Below are positions 1 to 5,681 of a stretch of DNA of 7,217 nt, piece by piece. The stretch comes from Desulfamplus sp. (GTDB lineage Bacteria; Desulfobacterota; Desulfobacteria; Desulfobacterales; Desulfobacteraceae). Position numbers and translations under genes: made by a program. Below the pieces are notes generated by a model. That model was given only the letters and a program-made list of their open reading frames with translations, was not told the DNA's origin and did no database searches. Where the stretch lies: assembly GCA_015231395.1 (NCBI GenBank), contig JADGBP010000041.1:1-7217 (forward strand). The letters run 5' to 3'. The first letter of the stretch is position 1; every line of letters begins with the position of its first letter.

Positions 1-1391
1 TAAAGAATCAGATCGTCATCATCCACAGCAAGATCGCCAATTGCCTCTCTGGCTGCCTCAAGCTCAGGTTTCAAAACTTCTGCCGGACGGCATGTAATAG
101 GTTCGTTGCCCCTGCCATAACCTTTCAAAGCTTTTTTCTGAACTTCCGGATCAATAGGGATTGCTGTTTTACCATACAGCCCATAACAAAGGTCCTTGAC
201 CTGAGCTGTTATCATTTTATAACGCTCACCTTCGGTATCGAAAAGAACATTATTCACTGTTTGAGTTCCTACAATCTGGCTGGTGGGAGTTACCAAAGGC
301 ACCTGTCCAAGCTCTTTTCTCACCCGTGGCAACTCTTTATAGACTTCTCCAAGACGATCAAGTGCGTCCATATCCCTAAGCTGATTCACCAGATTGGATA
401 GCATCCCTCCTGGAGTCTGATGAAGTAGAACATTGATATCAATGACCGAGAGCTTTGTGTCATCTAAAAGATGACGGTATTTGGGCAAAATATCCTGTTC
501 AAGGGTATCATTTATATCGGCAAGAAGTTCAATATCAAATCCTGTATCGCGGTCTGTGCCAATAAGTGACATTACAAGCGGTTCAAGTGCCGGATGGGAA
601 GTGCGGTAACCATAGGGAGAGAGACATGTATCCAGAATATCCACTCCTGCTTCCACTGCCTTGAGATGTGTCATTGCTGCCATTCCGGATGTAAAATGGC
701 TGTGCAGATGTATGGGAGGAGTCACATTCTCCTTCAGTGCCTTTATAAGTTCATAGGCATCATATGGAGCCATCAGACCTGCCATATCCTTGATGCAGAT
801 ACTGTCGGCACCCATTGCCTCAAGCTCTTTTGCTTTCTTGACATAGTAATCAAGCGTGTAAACAGTGCCACCCATTCTGGGTTCTGTAAGAGAGTAGCAT
901 ATGCACCCTTGAAAGTGTTTGCCACACTCTTTAATTACAGGCACTACAGCTTCAAAGTTCCTGTAATCATTTAACGCATCAAATGTTCTGAAAATATCCA
1001 TGCCGTTGTCAGAAGTCCTTTTTACAAAAAGCTTTGCCACATCATCAGCATAATTTCTGTATCCTACAAGATTCTGTCCACGAAGCAGCATGGAAAACGG
1101 AGTTTTTTTAAAATAGCGTTTCAAGGTTCTAATTCGTTCCCATGGATCTTCATTGAGATAACGGTGCATGGTGTCAAAAGTTGCTCCTCCCCACATTTCT
1201 ACTGCCCAGAATCCCACCTGATCCATTCTTTCGGCAATAGGAATCATATCTTCCGTTCTTCCTCTTGTGGCAAAAAGGGACTGATGACCATCTCTTAGAG
1301 AAATATCTTCAATTTTAAGAGGATTTGCAGCCGCTGGTCTCTCTTTTTCGCAGTTAATTTCACACATGTTTATTCTTCCGTGCTCACTCAT
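1..1391 (-). CDS. Pyruvate/oxaloacetate carboxyltransferase (PycB/OadA/transcarboxylase 5S type), 3' end outside window
   Basis: Transfers a carboxyl group between carboxybiotin and pyruvate/oxaloacetate, in pyruvate carboxylase, the oxaloacetate decarboxylase alpha chain or transcarboxylase. My translation gives 463 codons with no stop before the edge. The family signature SLRDGHQSLFATR is at residues about 31-43, with the presumed metal-binding Asp at 34. LLRGQNLVGYRNYADD is at 102-117 and FRTFDALND at 134-142. ICIKDMAG, at about 198-205, carries the lysine carbamylated in the family (K201). HLHSH at 228-232 supplies the metal-ligand histidines. After the TIM barrel come QTPGGMLSNL, LVTPTSQIVGTQ and EPITCRPAE, typical of the conserved C-terminal PYC_OADA region. 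A biotinyl domain, if present, would lie beyond base 1. The start at 1391 is chosen because AGGAGA precedes it by 9 nt; the in-frame ATG at 1367 has no such site. The neighbouring 12S-type gene favours a transcarboxylase or decarboxylase role over anaplerotic pyruvate carboxylase, but this is inference. Confidence 0.93.
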   Translation of the reverse strand, partial: MSEHGRINMCEINCEKERPAAANPLKIEDISLRDGHQSLFATRGRTEDMIPIAERMDQVGFWAVEMWGGATFDTMHRYLNEDPWERIRTLKRYFKKTPFSMLLRGQNLVGYRNYADDVAKLFVKRTSDNGMDIFRTFDALNDYRNFEAVVPVIKECGKHFQGCICYSLTEPRMGGTVYTLDYYVKKAKELEAMGADSICIKDMAGLMAPYDAYELIKALKENVTPPIHLHSHFTSGMAAMTHLKAVEAGVDILDTCLSPYGYRTSHPALEPLVMSLIGTDRDTGFDIELLADINDTLEQDILPKYRHLLDDTKLSVIDINVLLHQTPGGMLSNLVNQLRDMDALDRLGEVYKELPRVRKELGQVPLVTPTSQIVGTQTVNNVLFDTEGERYKMITAQVKDLCYGLYGKTAIPIDPEVQKKALKGYGRGNEPITCRPAEVLKPELEAAREAIGDLAVDDDDLIL

Positions 1392-1400
1392 ATATTCCGG

Positions 1401-1406
1401 TCTCCT
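1401..1406 (-). promoter_or_regulatory. Shine-Dalgarno site of the 5S-type carboxyltransferase gene
   Basis: AGGAGA on the minus strand, 9 nt before the ATG at 1391. It is the clearest ribosome binding site in the window and fixes the start against the downstream in-frame ATG at 1367. A site this strong suggests the gene is translated independently of the 84-aa gene upstream, whose stop is 166 bp away. Confidence 0.75.
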
Positions 1407-1437
1407 GAAATTATTTTTTTTGTGATTATTTTTTTGT

Positions 1438-1549
1438 AAATTGAAATCTTTAATATTTGCAAATTGAAGCTCGTTATAATTGCATATTAAGATTGCTATA
1501 ATTGCAAATTAAAATCGTTATAATTGCAAATTAAAATCGTTATAATTGA
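1438..1549. repeat. Five tandem copies of a 22-23-bp AT-rich unit in the spacer upstream of the 5S-type gene
   Basis: Plus-strand copies lie at 1438-1460, 1461-1483, 1484-1505, 1506-1527 and 1528-1549. The unit begins aaattaaaatcgttataa and ends ttgc (ttga in the last copy). The two rightmost copies are identical except for the final base. Copies degenerate leftwards, towards the gene start. The array fills most of the 166-bp spacer between the 84-aa gene (stop at 1558) and the next start at 1391. It has no unique spacers, so it is not CRISPR. The unit contains TTGCAA, a 6-bp palindrome, at a 22-23-bp spacing, roughly two helical turns. Regularly phased protein binding or DNA curvature is conceivable but not demonstrated. 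Confidence 0.9.
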
Positions 1550-1557
1550 TGGTCTGA

Positions 1558-1812
1558 TTATCTGAAAGTTCTCAACTGCATCATGGTTCTCATCTGCATC
1601 TGGGCATTTCTGCCGGCACTGCCCCAAAAACTTGGGTAATGATGATTATGGTTAGAGTGTGTATTGCAGCATAGTCTTGATTCCAAGGGCATCATGTTGC
1701 TGAATGCTCCTGCCGCCTCTTCCTGCGTTTTAATATAGGTAAAAACTGCTGCGGTAACAGCGGCTAATTTTTTTTTGTCCATGCTTATTTTGTTCATATT
1801 TGTTTTATTCAT
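1558..1812 (-). CDS. Small protein between two carboxyltransferase genes, putative accessory subunit
   Basis: Encodes 84 residues; I do not recognise it with certainty. The core MDKKKLAAVTAAVFTYIKTQ (residues 11-30) looks like the short amphipathic helix starting many small proteins encoded beside biotin-dependent carboxyltransferases. The C-terminus has Trp, then AGRNAQMQMR and an Arg-rich tail, resembling the W-x-x-AGR ending of small decarboxylase or carboxylase subunits. Between them is a short His/Cys-rich stretch, CCNTHSNHNHH (about 48-58), that could bind metal. There is no membrane segment, so it is not a full OadG/gamma subunit. It begins 46 bp after the 12S-type gene and is probably in the same operon. 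The start is ambiguous: ATG at 1812, 1797 and 1782 are all in frame within a 15-bp repeat, and none has a strong ribosome binding site. A GGA 9 nt before 1812 favours that one slightly. An accessory or assembly role for the carboxyltransferase complex is inference. Confidence 0.72.
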   Translation of the reverse strand: MNKTNMNKISMDKKKLAAVTAAVFTYIKTQEEAAGAFSNMMPLESRLCCNTHSNHNHHYPSFWGSAGRNAQMQMRTMMQLRTFR

Positions 1813-1826
1813 TTTGATTTATCCAT
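1768..1826. repeat. Degenerate 15-bp repeat carrying successive ATG codons at the start of the 84-aa gene
   Basis: On the minus strand, ATG-led units start at 1826 (14 nt), 1812, 1797 and 1782 (15 nt each), following a pattern like ATGAATAAAACAAAT. The last three are in frame and encode MNKTN, MNKIS and MDKKK. The first is one base short, so it reads MDKSK and stops at a TGA that overlaps the ATG at 1812 (ATGA). The last unit ends in a run of nine A (1768-1776). This looks like slippage-driven duplication of a translation start. It could give several initiation points or a tiny coupled leader, but the spacing of possible ribosome binding sites does not decide this. Confidence 0.7.
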
Positions 1827-1858
1827 GCTCTTTATTTTATCCTCACTGTTACCTGTTT

Positions 1859-3412
1859 TTATACGGGAATATTGCCATGTTTCTTAGCAGGACGCATCTC
1901 TCTTTTAGTAGCGATAGCATCCAAAGCGTCACAAAGGCGTGAACGGGTTTCTGCAGGGCGAATCACAGCATCAACATATCCACGACTTGCAGCACAATAC
2001 GGGTTGGAAAAGAGCTCATCGTACTCTTTTATTTTCTGTTTGCGGGCACCTTCCGGATTTTCCGAGTTTTTTATATCCTTTGCATGGATAATATTTGCGG
2101 CACCTTCAGCTCCCATCACTGCGATCTGAGCACTTGGCCAGGCAAAAGCCATATCTGCCCCAAGATGTCTGGAACACATGGCAATATAGGATCCTCCATA
2201 ATCCTTGCGGGTAATCAGGAGAAGTTTTGGTACAGTGGCTTCAGAATAGCACCACAGAAGTTTTGCACCGTGGCGGATGATTCCTCCCCATTCTTGGTCG
2301 CTTCCAGGTAGATATCCAGGGACATCTGCAATTGTAAGCATTGGAATATTAAAGGCATCGCAGAAACGAATGAATCTTGTAGCCTTGTCTGAAGCATTGA
2401 TATCAAGGCATCCGGCAAGATGTGCGGGCTGGTTGGCAATAATGCCGATTGTCCTTCCGTTCAATCTCGCAAGACATACAATTATGTTTTTTGCAAAATA
2501 TTGGTGCGGCTCAAAATAGACTCCATTATCCACAATTGAGACAATCAGTTTTTTCATGTCATAGGACTCATTAGGATTATCCGGAATGAGCAGATCAAGA
2601 TTTTCATCCATTCGGTGAGGCAGATCCATAGTTTCCACAAAAGGAGGATCATCCATATTGTTGGAGGGAAGGTATGAAAGCAGTGTCCTGATCTGCATGA
2701 GAGTATCTTCATCAGATTCACAGGCAAAATGTGCCACACCGCTTTTTTCATTATGGGTCATGGCTCCCCCGAGTTCCTCAAAAGATATCTCTTCACCTGT
2801 AACGGATTTGATTACCTGAGGTCCGGTGATGAACATATAGCTTGAATCCTTTACCATAAATATCCAGTCAGTCATGGCAGGGGAATATACCGCACCACCT
2901 GCCGTAGTTCCCATTATTGCAGTAATCTGGGGGATTACGCCAGACGCGGAAGCATTCCTGAAAAATATCTCGCCATAGCCGGAAAGAGCATCCACACCTT
3001 CTTGTATCCTCGCACCTCCTGAATCATTCATCCCAACTACAGGCACACCGGCTTTCATGGCCATATCCATGACCTTGCAAATCTTTTTTGCCTGCATCTC
3101 CCCTAAGCTGCCGGCTCTGGATGTAAAATCTTGTGAATATGCAAAAACAACACGTCCATCCACTTTCCCATGCCCAGTCACCACGCCGTCAGCAGGAATA
3201 TCTGTATTTTCCATACCGAAGTTGGTACACCTATGTGTGACAAACATATCAATTTCCCTAAAAGTACCAGAATCAAAAAGAAGATTCAGCCGTTCTCTTG
3301 CATTCAATTTTCCTGCTTCACGCCGCTTTTCCAGAGCTTTATTGCCCCCCATTTCCAGAATTTTTGATTCTCTTTCTTTTAAATCCTTGATTTTATCTGC
3401 TATGACTCCCAT
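1859..3412 (-). CDS. Acyl-CoA carboxyltransferase (MmdA/PccB/transcarboxylase 12S type)
   Basis: Transfers carboxyl between biotin and a CoA ester, most likely propionyl-/methylmalonyl-CoA. At 517 residues it is full length for the family. It carries the two crotonase-like halves: the N-terminal one has RCTNFGMENTDIPADGVVTG (61-80), NDSGGARIQEG (129-139) and GTTAGGAVYSPAMTDW (168-183). The C-terminal one has GGSYIAM (406-412), then AWPSAQIAVMGAEGAANI. These Gly-rich loops form the oxyanion holes for the acyl-CoA and biotin carbonyls. Residue 410, just after GGSY, is Ile; known propionyl-CoA carboxylase beta subunits often have Asp here, and decarboxylase- or acetyl-type members Ile. Substrate is therefore not settled. 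AAGGA lies 12 nt before the ATG. The product is soluble, expected in a complex with the 84-aa protein, the 5S-type protein and an unseen biotin carrier. Alternatives are methylmalonyl-CoA decarboxylase alpha or propionyl-CoA carboxylase beta. The absence of a biotin carboxylase nearby argues mildly against the latter. Confidence 0.95.
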   Translation of the reverse strand: MGVIADKIKDLKERESKILEMGGNKALEKRREAGKLNARERLNLLFDSGTFREIDMFVTHRCTNFGMENTDIPADGVVTGHGKVDGRVVFAYSQDFTSRAGSLGEMQAKKICKVMDMAMKAGVPVVGMNDSGGARIQEGVDALSGYGEIFFRNASASGVIPQITAIMGTTAGGAVYSPAMTDWIFMVKDSSYMFITGPQVIKSVTGEEISFEELGGAMTHNEKSGVAHFACESDEDTLMQIRTLLSYLPSNNMDDPPFVETMDLPHRMDENLDLLIPDNPNESYDMKKLIVSIVDNGVYFEPHQYFAKNIIVCLARLNGRTIGIIANQPAHLAGCLDINASDKATRFIRFCDAFNIPMLTIADVPGYLPGSDQEWGGIIRHGAKLLWCYSEATVPKLLLITRKDYGGSYIAMCSRHLGADMAFAWPSAQIAVMGAEGAANIIHAKDIKNSENPEGARKQKIKEYDELFSNPYCAASRGYVDAVIRPAETRSRLCDALDAIATKREMRPAKKHGNIPV

Positions 3413-3453
3413 CGTTATAATATTTCCTTTTTATATTAGAGTTGTTTCTCATC

Positions 3454-3507
3454 AAAGTTTTGTTTAAAACCAAGATTCTGTTTAAACCTAAAGTTATATT
3501 TAAAACA
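3454..3507. repeat. Three degenerate 18-bp tandem copies upstream of the 12S-type gene
   Basis: Plus-strand copies are aaagttttgtttaaaacc (3454-3471), aagattctgtttaaacct (3472-3489) and aaagttatatttaaaaca (3490-3507). Each contains a TTTAAA core at the same phase. They lie in the 121-bp spacer between the MFS stop and the carboxyltransferase start, where that gene's promoter would be expected. I could not identify a well-spaced -35/-10 pair. A TAATAT at 3433-3438 (minus strand) sits too close to the ribosome binding site to be convincing. Confidence 0.65.
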
Positions 3508-3533
3508 TAATCATATTCATCTCATGCTCTCGT

Positions 3534-4919
3534 TTATTGCCCACGTATTCTACCCATGGAAAAAAGCATGGCAAACAGCCCCATTAAGCTGAAAAGCATC
3601 ATGGCTGTGTGCATTGTTGATATAAATGCTTTGCCAGTAGCCTGTGTTATTGACTGATCTCCTAAATAATACGAAAGCAATACGGTAATTAGGGTCATGC
3701 TTGTCAGCATGCCTGTCGTTCTCATGGTGGCAATCATGCTGGACGCCATGCCGTAATCACGAGAGGCAATGCTTCCCATAATAGCGGTGCTGTTTGGTGT
3801 GGAAAAAAAACCAAATCCTAAACCCATAAGAATAAGAATGCCATACACCATGGCAAAGTGAGATGTAGCCGTGAGGGTGGCGGCAAAAATAAGCCCAATA
3901 GTACAAAAAGCCATTCCGGCTGTGGCAATATGGGCTGGTTGGTATTTATCTGACAACCTGCCAGCCACAGGAGCACACACTGCCTGAATCAGGGGCTGCA
4001 ACACCAGGATAAAACCGGCATTTTTAGGAGAAATCCCCCGTATTACCTGAAGATAGAGGCTGAAAAAAAATGTAATTCCAAACGAAGCTGCGTAGTTAAG
4101 CCATGTGGCAAGATTGCTGTACATGAATATCTTGTTGGCAACAATCTTTTTCAATGGGAGCAAAGGCGAGCTGATACGCAATTCATACATTAAAAACAGG
4201 CACATTCCCCCAACACCTCCAAGGGCAAACCACTGTGCGTATTTAAATTGATGAATCTCTACAATACCCACAATAATAGCACCAAGTGATGCCATATACA
4301 TGCTACTGCCAAGCCAGTCAAATTTTTCTCCACGGGCATCAGCCCATTCACCCTTAAGCCGGGTCAGTGCAAAAAGAAATACCCCTATTTCCACCGGAAC
4401 TGCACTGTAAAAAATCCATCGCCAGTTGAGATATTGAACCATCATTCCGGCCAATGTGGGACCGGTAGAGATGCCAAGGTAAACACTGCTGACCACTACC
4501 CCAATAGCTCTTCCACGTTTTTCTTGAGGAAAAACTGATGTCAGCATGGCAAAGCTTGTCGAGGTAATCATGGCGGCACAGACGCCTTGAAGAAAACGGA
4601 AGATTATCAGGAATTTAATGGTTGACGCAAGAGAGAGAGCAACAGTCGTAAATATCATTAAAAAACTTCCAGCCAAAAACACTTTTTTACGCCCGTGTAT
4701 ATCTGCAAACCTGCCAAGAGGAAGCAGAAACAGAGCAACTCCAAGAATATAGACCATCTCGACAAGACCAAGATCGACGGCTCCTGCAGAAAATTCACGT
4801 CCGATTGCGGGTAGAGCAACCCCCACTGCTGAGAACATGAACGGAGTAAGAAACTGTACTGCTGCAATAACCCAAAGAGTTGTTGAAAGGAATTTTTCCG
4901 ATTGTTTATTGTCTGGCAT
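3534..4919 (-). CDS. MFS transporter, DHA2 (EmrB/QacA-like) drug:proton antiporter type
   Basis: A 461-residue polytopic inner-membrane protein, close to the usual size of 14-helix DHA2 exporters. Motif A between helices 2 and 3 is GRFADIHGRKKV (69-80). The motif B region has FRFLQG (107-112), with the Arg linked to proton coupling. The antiporter motif C region is YLGISTGPTLAGMM (147-160), followed by NWRWIFY (165-171), characteristic of DHA2 members. The FDWLG turn at about 200-204, with two extra hydrophobic segments after it, supports 14 rather than 12 helices. A second-half loop, GRLSDKYQP, mirrors motif A. The start lies 14 bp after the stop of the small membrane protein gene, which implies co-transcription. 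No good ribosome binding site sits at normal distance; AGGA is about 20 nt upstream, inside the end of the preceding gene. Efflux of a toxic organic compound is expected; the substrate cannot be read from sequence. Confidence 0.93.
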   Translation of the reverse strand: MPDNKQSEKFLSTTLWVIAAVQFLTPFMFSAVGVALPAIGREFSAGAVDLGLVEMVYILGVALFLLPLGRFADIHGRKKVFLAGSFLMIFTTVALSLASTIKFLIIFRFLQGVCAAMITSTSFAMLTSVFPQEKRGRAIGVVVSSVYLGISTGPTLAGMMVQYLNWRWIFYSAVPVEIGVFLFALTRLKGEWADARGEKFDWLGSSMYMASLGAIIVGIVEIHQFKYAQWFALGGVGGMCLFLMYELRISSPLLPLKKIVANKIFMYSNLATWLNYAASFGITFFFSLYLQVIRGISPKNAGFILVLQPLIQAVCAPVAGRLSDKYQPAHIATAGMAFCTIGLIFAATLTATSHFAMVYGILILMGLGFGFFSTPNSTAIMGSIASRDYGMASSMIATMRTTGMLTSMTLITVLLSYYLGDQSITQATGKAFISTMHTAMMLFSLMGLFAMLFSMGRIRGQ

Positions 4920-4933
4920 GTTTTCTATGATGA

Positions 4934-5605
4934 TTAATCCTGACTGAAAAACCAGTTTTTGATTATTTTATAATTAGAGAAAACAACAACGATAATTATG
5001 GCACCAAAAACATATTGAATCATATGAAGATTTTTCTCCAAAAACTCAAAGCTGATGCTCCATACAAGAAGAGCAAAAAATGTTCCTGCCAATACAGCAC
5101 TGAAGTTTCTCCATATCCCTATTTTAAGCATATATCCAAGAATGGATCCCATCACTGGCCCTGTTGCCGGAAGAGGCGCAATTACAAACAAAAATAGGCC
5201 GAGCCATCCATATTTTCTGATTTTATCCTTATATTTATCAGCATTGTGCATCATCTGGTTTGAAATACGGTGAATCCATTCAGCTTTTATGTAATTGGTG
5301 ATAGAAAGAACAAACAGTGAATACGTGATACAGAGAATCTGTATTTCAATAAAAAAATTATATATCAGTGTAGTGAAAAATTTAAGGTCATTCATAATAC
5401 ATAACCCGATACCCGCAGCCCGCCCCCCCAATATATGGGCAAAAAATACAAAGATCAGGGTTCTGACTTTTACAGGTTCTGTAATTCCATAATAAGTGAT
5501 AAAAATTATAAGCAAAAAAGAGAGAATGATTCCTATCAGGAGAACTCTTCCCTCTGCAGTATTATATAATTTCGGTTGTTTTGACGCTGTTTTCAGGAGA
5601 ACCAT
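4934..5605 (-). CDS. Small integral membrane protein, COG2426 / Sm_multidrug_ex-like
   Basis: Encodes 223 residues with about six hydrophobic segments (roughly 21-40, 49-70, 82-106, 134-160, 164-187 and 194-212). A basic, charged loop (about 107-132) precedes GLFLFVIAPLPATGPVMGS (136-154). This P-x-P-x-T-G-containing turn is the hallmark I associate with the 'small multi-drug export protein' family (PF06695/COG2426), whose transport activity is poorly established experimentally. The next helix begins GIWRNFSAVLAGTFFALLVW. The downstream MFS exporter, 14 bp away, fits a shared role in export or envelope stress, but that is inference. The ATG at 5605 is the first in-frame Met, and no ribosome binding site is visible before it. 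The reading frame stays open upstream through the hexamer repeat to a TAA at 5702-5704, without an in-frame ATG, GTG or TTG. Expression may therefore depend on read-through from the kinase transcript or on the repeat region. Confidence 0.8.
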   Translation of the reverse strand: MVLLKTASKQPKLYNTAEGRVLLIGIILSFLLIIFITYYGITEPVKVRTLIFVFFAHILGGRAAGIGLCIMNDLKFFTTLIYNFFIEIQILCITYSLFVLSITNYIKAEWIHRISNQMMHNADKYKDKIRKYGWLGLFLFVIAPLPATGPVMGSILGYMLKIGIWRNFSAVLAGTFFALLVWSISFEFLEKNLHMIQYVFGAIIIVVVFSNYKIIKNWFFSQD

Positions 5606-5626
5606 CCATGTTAACGGTTTATGTTT

Positions 5627-5674
5627 TGTAATTGTAATTGTAATTGTAATTGTGATTGTGATTGTGATTGTGAT
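5627..5674. repeat. Hexanucleotide tandem repeat, 8 copies in two homogeneous blocks
   Basis: On the plus strand there are four perfect copies of TGTAAT (5627-5650), then four perfect copies of TGTGAT (5651-5674). On the coding strand this reads (ATCACA)4(ATTACA)4. The array occupies most of the 76-bp gap between the kinase stop (5682) and the ATG at 5605, ending 21 bases before that ATG. The perfect copies and two-block structure indicate recent slippage expansion, including spread of a single A/G variant. Its position makes it a candidate for length-dependent control of the two membrane-protein genes. A six-base unit keeps frame, so it cannot switch a reading frame on and off. Confidence 0.97.
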
Positions 5675-5681
5675 TTTTAAA

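Noticed and set aside
594..974. Plus-strand 126-codon open frame
   Set aside because: It is antisense to the conserved barrel of the 5S-type carboxyltransferase, whose motifs run without interruption on the minus strand.
1438..1549. CRISPR-like array
   Set aside because: The units are directly adjacent with no unique spacers, and the unit has no repeat-palindrome structure typical of CRISPR. It is a simple tandem repeat.
1438..1549. Plus-strand TATAAT boxes as promoters
   Set aside because: They occur on the plus strand, where no gene follows. They result from AT-rich repetition, and no -35 element at proper spacing was found on the minus strand.
3433..3438. TAATAT as the -10 box of the 12S-type gene
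   Set aside because: A start 7 nt downstream would fall inside the AAGGA ribosome-binding region, and there is no -35 hexamer at 16-18 bp.
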